NCBI RefSeq assembly: GCF_016802725.1
Contig: NC_052670.1
Coordinates: 14,909,641-14,973,640 of the forward strand
Direction of reading: 5' to 3'
Source: Solenopsis invicta
Lineage: Eukaryota; Arthropoda; Insecta; Hymenoptera; Formicidae
Length of the DNA: 64,000 nt
Numbering within the stretch: the first letter of the stretch is position 1; each line of letters opens with the position of its first letter. The position numbers and the translations under genes are program-made. Shown here piece after piece: positions 10,398 to 21,084 of the stretch. The notes below the pieces were generated by a model. The model did not search any database, had not been told where the DNA came from, and was given only the letters and a program-made list of their open reading frames with translations.

Positions 10398-10981
10398 TTA
10401 TTCGTTTTTTCCTAATTCTGGAACACGTTCACACAGCATCTGGTGTTGTGGCCAATCTTTCATTTGACAAGGTTTGCTACAATAATATGTTGTGCACTTT
10501 GCACAATGTTTTGTTGTCCTTGTAGAGCAAACAGCGCAGTCTTGTGCTGTAAGCTTAGACTTGTTTTTGGGATATTCATATAATACATCACTGCGTTGTT
10601 CACATATCTTTGAAATATAATTTTCAATATTAGGATCTGGTTCTGGAAATGAATATAGTGTGTAGCCACGTCCAAGAGAAACGTGTCTTCTTCCATCTGG
10701 TGTAACAGTTATTACACCTCTTGTCCATAATTGATTCGTGCTCGTATAAGGATCATCAATCTCATATGACTGACACACTGCAGATGATCCAGAATTTGCA
10801 CTTCTATGTGCCTTAACATTTTGATTTTTTTGCATTCAACCTGCAGCTCTTCAAAAAGCATTGAAAAATCAGATTTATAACTTAATGGAAAAAAAGTTAC
10901 GCTGTAAATGTTCTTTCGCAAGAATTCAACAAATTGTAAGATGCCCTCAATTTTATATTCAGAACATGCTTTTTGTCCCAT
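10398..10981 (-). pseudogene. MYND zinc-finger protein fragment, minus copy
   Basis: The ORF at 10398-10835 encodes 145 residues. The N-terminal part includes TRGVITVTPDGRRHVSLGRG. A MYND finger follows: CAVC, then CAKC, then YYCSKPCQMKDWPQH and a final Cys, so all the usual C/H ligands are present. Upstream, another frame (10712-10981) stays open with EGILQFVEFLRKN, which suggests a frameshift near a run of A or a lost splice. MYND fingers bind proline-rich peptides and occur in chromatin and piRNA-pathway (Tudor/MYND) proteins; assignment to one of these is a guess. It lies inside a BEL composite, so it is cargo or a remnant and not an ordinary gene. Confidence 0.7.
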
Positions 10982-10997
10982 TAAATTATAGATAAAA

Positions 10998-11646
10998 GGT
11001 GTAATAACTGTTACACCAGATGGAAGAAGACACGTTTCTCTTGGACGTGGCTACACACTATATTCATTTCCAGAACCAGATCCTAATATTGAAAATTATA
11101 TTTCAAAGATATGTGAACAACGCAGTGATGAATTATATGAATATCCCAAAAACAAGTCTAAGCTTACAGCACAAGACTGTGCTGTTTGCTCTACAAGGAC
11201 AACAAAACATTGTGCAAAGTGCACAACATATTATTGTAGCAAATCTTGTCAAATGAAAGATTGGCCACAACACCAGATGCTGTGTAAACGTGTTCCAGAA
11301 TTAGGAAGAAACGAAAAATGATTGCAAGTCATCATTGCAAGTTAATCAAGAAGTAGACCAAATAAAGACATCAATGTCGAATGCAATTAATAAAACTGCT
11401 AAAGTTAGTGATTTGAAACTACGACGGGCTAATACGCTTAATGCAATGCAAGCAGAAAATTTGAGTAATACGAGTATAAATGCCAATACGCAGAAAAAGA
11501 ATAATATAGATGCTACATCTAATTTTATTTCTAAAAGTACTCGGAAGAGACATGATCAACATAACAATGTATCTCAACATACCTATGTATCTCCAATTAA
11601 AAATGCAAACCAACCAGCAGTAGTAAATGCAACAAATGACAAATAA
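10998..11646 (+). pseudogene. MYND fragment and Asn-rich tail, plus (inverted) copy
   Basis: This is the mirror copy of 10061-10719. Reading the frame with the finger gives CAVCSTRTTKHCAKC, then YYCSKSCQMKDWPQ, and the same Asn-rich tail at 11335-11646 ending NATNDK. Finger ligands are conserved. It lacks the upstream part that is present only in the spacer (10720-10997). A few substitutions separate the two copies. Confidence 0.7.
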
Positions 11647-11867
11647 TCACGTCCTAACACACCGCCCACCAAGATTAGACGGCTAATCTTTTTCATCTGA
11701 CATATCGTTTACGGGCAATTTACAAAGCTTGGCAGTGGATCTCTTGGTGGTGCCAGTAGCTGTACGAACAGTAACAATTCGTATTAAACCGTCTTTACCC
11801 GCATGTGTATCAATTACTCGTCCTGTTTTCCACTTCAAAGGGGGAAGATTATCATCTTGTAATAATA

Positions 11868-12044
11868 CGAGATGATAATCTTCCCCCTTTGAAGTGGGAA
11901 ACAAGACGAGTAATTGATACACATGCGGGTAAAGACGGTTTAATACGAATTGTTACTGTTCGTACAGCTACTGGCACCATCAAGAGATCCATTGCCAAGT
12001 TTTGTAAATTGCCCGTAAACGATATGTCAGATGAAAAAGATTAG
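11868..12044 (+). pseudogene. BEL/Pao pol tail, right copy, next to the right LTR
   Basis: Same product as the left copy (DNLPPLKWETRRVIDTHAG to DMSDEKD stop). It follows directly on a minus-strand copy (11686-11865), giving a second, tighter inversion centred near 11867. It is followed at 12068 by the LTR start, the normal pol-to-LTR order of an intact BEL element. Confidence 0.78.
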
Positions 12045-12067
12045 CCGTCTAATCTTGGTGAGCGGTA

Positions 12068-12268
12068 TGTTAGGACGTGATTATTTGTCATTCTCATTCA
12101 TTTGCTTATTTGTTTGAATGGCGCGCGTATTATATGCCGGAGCTCATGGGAGACATTCAGTGCGCAACAGCGGCGCTAGTAACCGGGGAAGGACGTGTGT
12201 GCGCGCCACCGTCTAGTTATGTAGTAATGTCTGTATCTAACGAACATCAAGAGCACTCACAGATTTAA
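12068..12268 (+). repeat. Right LTR-like end of the BEL composite
   Basis: Begins TGTTAGGACG directly after the pol tail. Near its end is TTTAATAAAGG, which could serve as a poly-A signal (AATAAA). A clear target-site duplication was not found, so the exact outer limit is uncertain. Confidence 0.65.
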
Positions 12269-12764
12269 TAAAGGCACACACTGATTCAAGAATTTGCAAT
12301 CCCATTTGGCCTTAACACTACACTAATCGAATTTTGCATATAATAAACACGTAAATTGAATTATATAAATGCAGTATATAAGGTGAAATTTCTAACAAAA
12401 TTTTAAATTAGTTTTATGTTAGTTTTCTTGTTGTTAGTTGATGAGCTGGTGTTAGACAGTAAAGGTATGAAATGTGTGAGTAATAATTTTTTGTAAAAAG
12501 TCTCCTTGTTTGTAAAATGCTGAAGAGAACAAATATTCTAGTCGAATCATGTAGACCATTAAATAAATATTCAACTTACATATATATTAATTACATTTAT
12601 TATTCTGTAAATAAAAAATTAATGTCTTACAATACCGTAATTGTTGTTATTTCAGTGTGATGTTATTTTATTTTGAAGTAATCAAGAGAAATATATAATT
12701 GCAAAAAAATTAAATGTTAAAGGTGAAAATCAGAAGATATGAAGAATGTTCGAAGTAAAGTTAG

Positions 12765-12930
12765 TACCCAAGCAGAACAGGGAGTCATCACGACGTCAAA
12801 ATGATGTCAAAGTGACTGCAAAATGATCATTAAAAGTCACTTTTCGATCAATTACGATTCACTTTGGTGTCATTTTAACATAATTGTGAATCACTTTGAT
12901 GTCATTTTGACTTGTTGTTTTGCTTGAGTA
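12765..12930. mobile_element. MITE with TACCCAAGCA-type inverted ends
   Basis: TACCCAAGCAGAACA at the left is matched in inverse by TGTTTTGCTTGAGTA at the right. The interior repeats TGATGTCAAAGTGA-like motifs in both orientations. 166 bp, no ORF. Confidence 0.75.
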
Positions 12931-12939
12931 AATTATGTA

Positions 12940-13167
12940 CAGCCATTGACAAAATTATTAGGCACCTATTTATTTAACAATTTCTTCAATTTATAAAAAA
13001 ATACATAACATTATCTTTATAAATGTTATCATTTATTTATTAAGTAACCACATAAACTAATATTTGCTTGGTCGACCATTATTTTTTATGACTTATTTTT
13101 TAGCTTACGCACATTCAGTTATAAGAAATTTAGAAAAAAGGGTGCCTAATAATTTTGTCAATGGCTG
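12940..13167. mobile_element. Tc1/mariner-type MITE, 228 bp
   Basis: The 5' end CAGCCATTGACAAAATTATT is exactly complemented at the 3' end by AATAATTTTGTCAATGGCTG, extended by AGGCACC/GGTGCCT. TA flanks both sides (12938-12939 and 13168-13169). No coding capacity. Confidence 0.92.
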
Positions 13168-13381
13168 TAAGCATATACCTTTAGAACAGTCGTACAAAAT
13201 GCCGTCGCTTTGCGAGCTTTAATTTAGTATACTTGCAAATTTATTATTGAATTGTACAAGATAAAACCGTGTGTAAAATGTGGTAAGCTTCATCCATTTA
13301 ATGTTCCAATAAGTTCTTTTATTATTTACATGAATAACATTAATTAAATTATTTGTACTTTTTATTATTATTGTTTTTATT

Positions 13382-14012
13382 TTGTTATCTATTATAAATT
13401 TCCTCCTTCAATATATGTACGACATTGTAAAGGAAGTATCCCCGTCGCTATTGTGCGACCTTTCTTCGATCAAGCAAATTCTTCATTCGATTAGCTTAGT
13501 ACCAGTGGTTCATCGAGGGAAAGAGCTTATCATCTATAGTGCTACAGAATTTGATCAAACTGTGGAAAATGATACACTAAAGGCACCCCCGCCATCTCCT
13601 TTGCCTGTCACAAATATCATGATGTCTTATTTTCTTGTGGGTGACGAGATATTTCCTTTACATCATAATTTGATACGCCCATACTCTAGACAAAATTCAT
13701 TTAACTGAGACACAACGTACGTATTTTTAACTACAGACATTCCCGAGCTCGGCGATTAATAAAAAATGCTTCCGGAATTTTATCAACAAGATAGAAGAAA
13801 TAAAATATTACATTTATCTCATCCGGAAAGTATCATTGTCAATACCAGTGTTTATGTTTCAGATGGCGTATCCTTTGGACTTAACTAGCTCAACTACTAG
13901 AATTTGTTAAAAATATATACACATGCGACAGTAGCTTAAATAACTTTATAATGAAAACGGAACAACATCAACAAGGATTTGAAAAATATTGTACCCCTGA
14001 ATATGTTGATTA
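13382..14012 (+). pseudogene. Second PIF/Harbinger transposase remnant
   Basis: The ORF at 13382-13708 ends with YFLVGDEIFPLHHNLIRPYS, which matches the GDxxFPL...RPY block of Harbinger nucleases (second catalytic Asp). After a frameshift the next block reads FNYRHSRARRLIKNASGIL, the N/Y-R-x-S-R-A-R-x-x-I-E-N-A-F-G-x-L signature with Glu changed to Lys. The end reads KYCTPEYVD stop near 14010, a usual C-terminus. The N-terminal half and first catalytic Asp were not found. It belongs to a different subfamily from the copy at 7000-7735. Confidence 0.75.
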
Positions 14013-14478
14013 AAAGAATGACAATAGAGTTATAATTCCAGGAGAATAGAGAAGAGATATTGCAGCATCTAATATCTAGAATTTGTTCAGAGTAAGTTTG
14101 AACCGTGCAGCTGTTGGAGCTGTTAATTAAAAAATATACTTGCTGATTACCTAGCTAACCACAAAGAGGCTCGAGTTCCTTGCCAAAGAATGATTGTTTT
14201 TCGTGGCATAATAATAATATTCCTTAAACATGTTCATATTTAAGCGTAATATAATGTGGTTTCCTGTGAATTTGCGCGCAGTTATACTAAGTATAATTAC
14301 ACATGTGGCTTTATTATACACATGTATAATAAATTTTAACTTACAGACATAATTTTTTATTGCACATCTTACAATTATAATAATAAACATATTTAATTAC
14401 ATTTATAACAAGCATATATATTTATCTGTAATCATTGTATCATAATAAACCATAACTTAAAATAATTATTTATTACAC

Positions 14479-14527
14479 ATTTATTACACGATAGGGTACA
14501 AAACACTTTTTTGTTTCTCGTACCCTA
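14479..14527. repeat. Short hairpin GATAGGGTAC...GTACCCTATC
   Basis: GATAGGGTAC and GTACCCTATC flank about 25 nt of T-rich spacer. Function unknown. Confidence 0.6.
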
Positions 14528-14727
14528 TCTTGTCTCCAAATTTATTCCGAACATATTACGTTACGTTAAAATATTATTAAAAACATAATCTTTAAGTTCT
14601 TAGTGCTAGGTAAACAGTATAAAGTGCATAAACTAGTATTTCATTGTACATTTTAGAATCCAATGACTGATTCTTAGAGTTTTTAAACACTGTTAGCAAA
14701 TGATTGTTCGTTTTAATGCTTTGATCA

Positions 14728-14733
14728 TTTATT
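14728..14733 (-). terminator. Poly-A signal of the CRAL-TRIO gene
   Basis: TTTATT on the plus strand is AATAAA on the coding strand, 31 nt past the stop codon. Confidence 0.6.
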
Positions 14734-14763
14734 GTCCTAAGTAGTCAGAAAATTATAAATATG

Positions 14764-14878
14764 CTAAAAATCCTCTGTAGGTTCGGTTGTCTGGATAGTT
14801 TGATTATTCTCATCCTTCGTAAGCCAGTCGCGATTATCCTCGATAAATTTTTTCCAAAATTCTACAAAAATAAATATT

Positions 14879-14915
<37 letters not shown>

Positions 14916-17900
14916 CATGTATATGTGCGTGTGCGCGCGTGTGTGTGTGTGTGGGTGTGTGTGTACGACAAATTACATGCTAATTTAAATACGTATTTAA
15001 TACGTAATAATTTCATATATATTTGATATGCAAAGAATTCTTAACTACTTTTAACGATTGTTGCTTGAATAATTCCCAAGTAGCACATATACGTTTCAAA
15101 AACGTTTTATAAACGTTTTTCCGAAACGTTTTACTACCGATTTTTAAAAACGTTTCTCATGCGTTAAAATGTCCACTCAGAAAAAAGTTAACTGAAACGT
15201 TTCTTTTCCGATAAAATAACGTTTAAGAAACCATTATAAAAATGTGTTTTTTACGGATAAAAAAATTTTAAAATTTTTACTCTTTTAGAATTTCTAAATA
15301 ATTGTCAAAAACAATTTTCTTAATGTTAAATAAAATAGAAGTTATTTAAAGTAAAAAAAATTAGAAAATCTTTCTCAAGAATTTTTTTGGAATTTTCAAG
15401 CGGTTACCCTCATTCAAGTCGTAACCTCGCCGAACGTTGCTTGACCTGTAAGATTGCTGCGAATTGATGCCTGATGATTGATCTGTGAACATTTGTGTTA
15501 ACACATGTATATCGAGTCAATATATGTTATTGAAAAAATAATACATATAATTAAACCATATTATTTATATAAACACATATAAAATTATACTCTTTTACGA
15601 TTACAACTTGAATGAGTGACCTCTCGAAAATTTCCGGAAAAAATTCTTGAGAAAAATTCTCGATTTTTTTTAATTTAAAAAACATTTTTATTCTATTTAA
15701 TGTTAAGAAAACTGTTACAGTATTACTTTTTTATAGTATTCACAGAAGAAACGTAAAAAATACGTTTCTTAAACTATGGTTTCAAAAACGTTTCTGTTTA
15801 AACGTTTTTTAATGGTTTTTTACGGTTATAAAACTATGGATTCCTTTTCAAAAACGTATTTGAAACCCTTATGTGCTACGTGGGTTGGTTGTGTCTTAAT
15901 TCTGAGACGTTTGTTTTTTCTCCAGCAATACCTGCTTTAGAGTAAACATTAGCAATACATCTTTTATATTATATTATCCAGTATTCCATTAACATTTATG
16001 TAATTTACCGTAATTACCTGTTAACTCCTGAATTGTTTCACCGGTACTGCCATATTCGACAGGCAAGCCATCAGTTGGAATCTCTTCAAAACAGTTCTGA
16101 TGGGAGTAGACGTAAAATCTGTTTTTTAACTTTTGTGTCATGAAAGATCTGAGAATCCTCACAACAATATAAAAGATTGTTGGTACGTTGAAAAGAACAA
16201 TCTTCTGATATCTTAGCGGGTAACATTTTTGCCATGTATCGACCAAATTTTTTAACGTAGACGGTGTCAATTGAAAAATATGGCCTGTAGTTACATTGGA
16301 TACATCTACGTACCATGTATAACCATATACAGATCCTGCGACATTATATTTCATCGAAGCATCTAACGCCATTGCACAGATCTAAAAACATCAAAAATAA
16401 TGGACATATACATTAAAAATTCATTATCATGACAGCAACCGCTACAAATTATTCAAGCGATACATTATTTTAACATTACCTTAGCTAGATTTGATATTTT
16501 GTGTATTCTCGGGTCATGCCGAGCTGCGCGCACAAGGTAAACCGTTCTTCCTTGACTATCCTGCTTTCGCAAGGGCAAAAATATTCTAGGTGCAAACGAA
16601 ACATTTCTGAATTCTTAAAAGAAATATACTTTCTCGTTTTACAGCAATACAATGTGACAATTTAGTACCAGCTAATTTAAAAAAAAAAAAAAAATTGTAA
16701 TGAAATAGACTAACAATAAGTTTGAGAACTAAAATCATTAATCGAACAGATTATGACGAGAGAACTAAAAGTAATTCGTGCAGAAACATTAAATTTTCTT
16801 AGACATTTAATTCGATGTATAAAACATGTAAACGTTGTTAAAAAAAACTAGTGGGTATTATATTAAATGATAAAATTAGTAAGTGTTTACGATCCTTCTG
16901 TGTCTTATAGATCTCTGGAAACTTGATTGTAACATTGTATGTACCTCTAATTGTCTCTAAGAAATATTAAACACGTTTTATTACTAAAATATAATAGAAA
17001 TATTAAAAGAAAGTTAAAAAAAATTATTTCTAATAATGATTATTACCCCAGATTAAGTATCACTTGCAGTTCCCGTTGAAACGGATCCTTACTGCTATAC
17101 CATTCCGGTACATTGGACCGATGCTTATAATAGTTTCGGATTCTGTATTTAGTTTTTTCGAGATCAAATTTGTCGACTCTCAAAAATTGTAAAATGAGAA
17201 AATTATCTGCGTAAAAATTAAAGATTTCCTTCAAATATAAAGTTATAATTCTACTTGAAACAGTGCTAAGACCAATAAAAGATTTTTCATATAATATTAA
17301 ATACAGTTATAATTACAATTAAAGAGTGCGTATATTACTCTTGAGAAAGAAGAATTTTGAAATTTTTGATACATTATACACTATATCGAATTACATCTCT
17401 TTTGTGTTTTGTATGTACATGCAAAAGAGTGAAAAGAGATATAAATCCGTGCAATCTCTACGTAATTCACTATGAGTAATGCTAATTCCGGTGGTAAATT
17501 TTGAATTTCATAATTTGGAAAGTTATTATGGAAAAAAGTAACAAATGTTTTGGAAACGTTTCAATGTCAGCTACACTAGCGGTCATTAATGTCTTTCCAG
17601 TGCAGTCCTTTTCCTTTATCTTTTCATATAATGTATGTACGTAACGTACATATAAATGCAAGCGGATATGGATGTACACGGGCAAGGTAAGAATGTGAAA
17701 TAAGAAGTAGGATTTAAAAATCTTCTATTTAAAAAATTTAAGGCGATCTCCAATCAGTAGACAATGCTTTTTAAATGTTTTTTAAATATTTATTCTTCAT
17801 TATAACGTTTTATAAATATTTTAATATTTTAATATTTAAAAAACGTTATAATAAAAAATAAATATTTAAAAAACATTGTTTACTGATTGGGTAAAGGTCA

Positions 17901-18804
17901 CCTTAAATTTTTTAAATAGAAGATTTATAAATCCTACTTCTTATTTCACATTTTTGCCTTGCCCGTGTATATCGATATGCGCTTGCGTTTATCTCGTAGA
18001 ATATACATTTTGGGACACGCTATATAGTAAACGTAAAGATAATATTCGTTACGTAAACGTTGTTGAATTTAATCGTTGGTCTTCTAATTGTAAATGAGAT
18101 AATGGATTGTATTCTTTTTTCATTTTTTTTGAATCGTAATCTTACATAATCGTATTCAAACTTTGTTTTATCTTTATTAATGATTCATGTACCACAATAA
18201 ACATATTTATATTTTAAATATATAAAACGATTTCTTCTCTTTTTCTCAATAAAATAAACAGGTAAAAAAATAAATAAGAAACTTTTGAAAAATAGTAAAA
18301 TGTAATAATACGATAAAGTTTCTTGATAATTCCACTATACATCACATCTCTTCCGGTACTACATCTTAAAATAATTTTACTTTTTTTATGTATTGATTAA
18401 AGTGCAATATCTATTTTATTTCTTTAAATCTATTTTTTTCTTTCATCATCTATTCTTTTTTTTTTTTTTTTCAAACATGTATTATTCCTCAACTCATTCA
18501 ACAAGCTGAATATCAGAAGTTATTCGACGCTGATAAGTGGTATTTCGTTTTATTGTTCAAAAATTAATGAAGTGTATTTGAATTTCATTAAGTGATCATA
18601 TTTTAACGCGTTTATTATGTGACCACTATCATTCTTACCAATTTGTTCGGGCAAGTTGTCATTTTCTTTAATCCATCGTTTAATCTCTGCGATGGCATTC
18701 TTTCTAGTCTCATTGGTCTCGTTCAAATGTATTGCTGCATATTTTTTATCCTCGCTTGTTAGTTCTTGCCAAGCGTAATGCGTGATGTCGCACTTGTTCG
18801 TCAT
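14764..18804 (-). CDS. CRAL-TRIO lipid-transfer protein (alpha-TTP/retinaldehyde-binding-like), 5 exons
   Basis: Exons on the minus strand are 18639-18804, 17047-17206, 16480-16606, 16018-16381 and 14764-14861. Every intron is GT-AG. The phases join exactly (1+2, 2+1, 0, 1+2) to give 915 nt, 304 residues, the usual family length. An N-terminal helical domain (about 30-75) includes FLILQFLRVDKFDLEKTK. The lipid-binding CRAL-TRIO fold (about 110-270) includes GRTVYLVRAARHDP, VYGYTWYVDVSNVTTGH (169-185), CYPLRYQKIVLFNVP and LPVEYG (257-262; the usual second Gly is Ser). The tail is short and acidic. Such proteins carry hydrophobic ligands between membranes in the cytosol; this ligand is unknown. 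It is divergent from the hydrolase at 22512. Introns 1 and 4 are full of foldback elements. Confidence 0.93.
14881..14965. repeat. AT/TG microsatellite in CRAL-TRIO intron 4
   Basis: An (AT)n run followed by a mixed and then (GT)n run. In the gene's sense it is CA then TA repeats, ending about 20 nt before the exon-5 splice acceptor at 14862-14863. Short ORFs across it on both strands are low complexity. Confidence 0.9.
15075..15884. mobile_element. Foldback element with CCCAAGTAGCAC ends, in CRAL-TRIO intron 4
   Basis: CCCAAGTAGCACATA at the left mirrors TATGTGCTACGTGGG at the right. The arms carry multiple AAACGTTT motifs, TTCTTAATGTTAAATAAAATAGAA and the CATTCAAGT block in inverse order. 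About 810 bp without a credible ORF. Confidence 0.85.
17276..17650. repeat. Single arm of the palindrome seen at 13-788
   Basis: Matches 1-380 in order. At 17650 (GTAACGTACATA) it jumps directly to the next foldback element, so neither the 57-bp tandem unit nor the right arm is present. It lies in intron 1 of the CRAL-TRIO gene. Confidence 0.85.
17654..17990. repeat. Foldback element in CRAL-TRIO intron 1 (paralogue of 794-1185)
   Basis: Inverted arms TGAAATAAGAAGTAGGATTT and AAATCCTACTTCTTATTTCA, with ATTTAAAAAACGTT near the centre. The ORF at 17876-18097 is the same repeat-derived reading frame seen in the other copy. Confidence 0.8.
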
Positions 18805-18907
18805 AGCGATGATAATGAATGTAAGTTATAGTGAATATAAAACCTTGTTTTCGCGGACGAACTCACAAAAATTTTGAAATTTTTTTATAAACTCGCACTC
18901 TCGATTA

Positions 18908-18945
18908 TTTTACTCTGCCAACTGTCGATCGACGCTCTTTATAAT
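18908..18945 (-). promoter_or_regulatory. Candidate TATA-type promoter of the CRAL-TRIO gene
   Basis: On the coding strand, ATTATAAAG (18937-18945) lies about 135 nt upstream of the ATG. A GACAGTTGG initiator-like stretch follows 20-25 nt further on. The surrounding bases are GC-richer than the intron. Sequence-only guess. Confidence 0.35.
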
Positions 18946-19101
18946 CGCGCCCAAATATCTTATGTAACACGAAACGGATCGTTGCAGTATTGTTATCAGT
19001 AGCAAACAACTTAATGAAAAGGGAAGGAGAATAACGAAGAATAAATATAACTCATACAGTTTTTATTAATGGAGGGCCATAATGTGTACAAAAAAATCGA
19101 G

Positions 19102-19124
19102 AGGAAGAGAGAGAGAGAGAGAGA
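19102..19124. repeat. GA microsatellite
   Basis: About ten GA units in the region between the CRAL-TRIO promoter and a foldback element. Confidence 0.8.
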
Positions 19125-19182
19125 TTTTGTTTGAACTGTGACCACAAATGTAACTATGCGCTGTCTGGTCTAATCTATTTTT

Positions 19183-20410
19183 CTGTTATTAAGTTATTCG
19201 TTTAGTCCGCCGTTTGTTAGTGATGCTAATATGCCAATATATAATGACTAATAATTGTTATAAGGCATTTTTACTTTTGAGCACTTCCAAACTTTTTCAA
19301 GGTACACTTTTAACATTCAATTACATACAGTTTCTCATTATTCTTAAACTTAAGTGTATGATCACACAAAGGTACATATACTCGAGTGTTTTTTTTTGTT
19401 ATTTAACTTTTTATTTGGCCGTATGCATTTTAAGTTATACAAAGTTAAAACAATAACATGGAATTTTGTTAAAATAATTTTTTAAGCGAAATTTGTATAT
19501 TGAAATCCTTTTTTGATAAATCGATTATCATTCTAAAGAGCGGTGTTTAGAAACATTAGAGACATTTTATGCTTGTTGTTTAATATTAAACAGGGATAAA
19601 ATAATATTTTTAATGAAAGTTTTAAAGCTTCTGAACGCAGGAAAATTCTAAATCAGGAAAATTCTAAACAATAGAAAATTAAAAATATATGCATTAGATT
19701 TTGCACTGCATAATCGGTGGAAGAAAATAATTGATTGTAATATGGTTATCTATAAAAATAATTTTAAAAAGTTAATTTAGTTTAAAAAAACACAGTATCT
19801 TGTTATAAAATTATATATTTTTAATTTTCTATTGTTTAGAATTTTTCTGATTTAGAATTTTCCTGCGTTCAGAAACTTTAGAAATACCATTAAAAATTTC
19901 ATTAAAAATATCATTTTATACCTGCTTAACATTAAACAACAAGCATAAAATAATGTCTTTAATGTTTCTAAACATCGCTTTTTAGAATGATGATCAATTT
20001 ATCAAAGAAATATTTTAATATAAAAATTTCGCTTAAAAAACCATACTAATAAAATTCCATGTTTTAACTTTGTATAACTTAAAATGTATACGGCCAAATG
20101 AAAAGTTAAATAACAAAATACCTTCGAGTGTATGTACCTTCGAGTGATAATACACACAAGTTTAAAAATAATCAGAAAGTGTATGTAATTAAAGGTTAAA
20201 AGTGTATCTTAAAAAAGTTTAGAAATGCTCAAAAGTAAAAATGCATTATAATAATTGTCAGTCATTATATATTAGCATATTAGCATCACTATAAACAGCG
20301 GGCTACTAAACAAATAATTCCATAAGCAATTATTAGAATACGTCACCTAATAACGGAAATAATAGGGGTAGCCATATTGTCGATAGTAACCATAATACCC
20401 TCTTCTCCTC
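19183..20410. mobile_element. Large foldback element, arms about 480 bp
   Basis: AGTGATGCTAATATGCC near the left mirrors CATATTAGCATCACT near the right. Other mirror pairs are TTTGGCCGTATGCATTTTAA, ACATGGAATTTTGTT and AATTTTCCTGCGTTCAGAA. The right end extends further, through TTATTAGAATACGTCACC to about 20410. A single-armed relative is at 23889-24490. Confidence 0.85.
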
Positions 20411-20417
20411 TAATACT

Positions 20418-20707
20418 CCCCAGCACACACAGCTATATAATAGCAATGTTGATGCAATAAACTTAAAGGTAAGACGCAATATAGCGTGTTTGTTACATGT
20501 AACGTCCATGTTAGTTATAATTTCCCACACATTGAACATCATGGTTACATTATGTCAACGTAACAGGCGACTGAAGGAAAGCATTGCTGTTATGTAACAG
20601 CAAAATTGCAATTATATACCAATAACCTAGTTCGTCACTTTGTTACATTGATGCAATGTAACTATTATGTAAAGCTTTAGTGTTGTTATATTGCTGCAAT
20701 GATGCTA
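20418..20707. mobile_element. MITE related to the one at 54118-54500
   Basis: Shares, in opposite orientation to 54118-54500, ATAATAGCAATGTT, GTTACATGTAA, GTCCATGTTAGTT and AATTTCCCAC. The interior repeats ATGTAAC/GTTACAT. The left end is CCCCAGCACACA; the right end could not be fixed. Confidence 0.65.
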
Positions 20708-21084
20708 TTTTATCAATCTCACTTAACCTAATTTGCTTTCGCACATCTTAATCCCAGAAAAGTTTTTGAATTAATTCTAAGCAAAGCAAACTAAACAATT
20801 CGTTTGCTTTTACAGAGAATTAATCCAAAGATTTTTCTGGGATAAGAATATGCAAGACATATTTTTAGGAAATTATGTTTTAACAAGAAAAAGAAATTAT
20901 AAATTTTTTATAATTTATTGTTTCATTAATTTTCCATGGAAGCACATAATAATAAATGACTGCAAAAGTGAGTTGGTTCTAGATAGAGAGACTAGTTTTA
21001 TGATGCTTTTTATTAAGAATCTCTAATGAGGAGATCAAGCCATAAAGATTATAGTATTTTCACAAGTATATATTTGTAAAAGTA

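Larger units (their letters stand above)
9624..12268 (+). mobile_element. BEL/Pao-derived composite with LTRs and an inverted MYND cargo
   Basis: Two direct LTR-like ends begin TGTTAGGACGTGATTATTTG (9624 and 12068). Between them lie three copies of the BEL/Pao pol tail (DUF5641-like): plus strand at 9821-10024, minus strand at 11686-11865 and plus strand at 11868-12044. Two inverted copies of a MYND-finger coding segment occupy 10061-10981 and 10998-11646. Gag, protease, reverse transcriptase, RNase H and integrase are absent. The inner part is a palindrome with arms about 9831-10719 and 10998-11880. At the junction of pol tail and MYND segment only the first ~25 bp of the LTR remain. Confidence 0.8.

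Noticed and set aside
11805..11866. N-terminal extensions of the BEL pol-tail ORFs (MYQLLVLF...)
   Set aside because: The extension is the antisense of the adjacent inverted copy, not protein sequence of the element.
14761..15016. ORFs on both strands across the AT/TG repeat
   Set aside because: Translation of a microsatellite (Tyr-Ile and Thr-His repeats); the real coding part here is CRAL-TRIO exon 5 in another frame.
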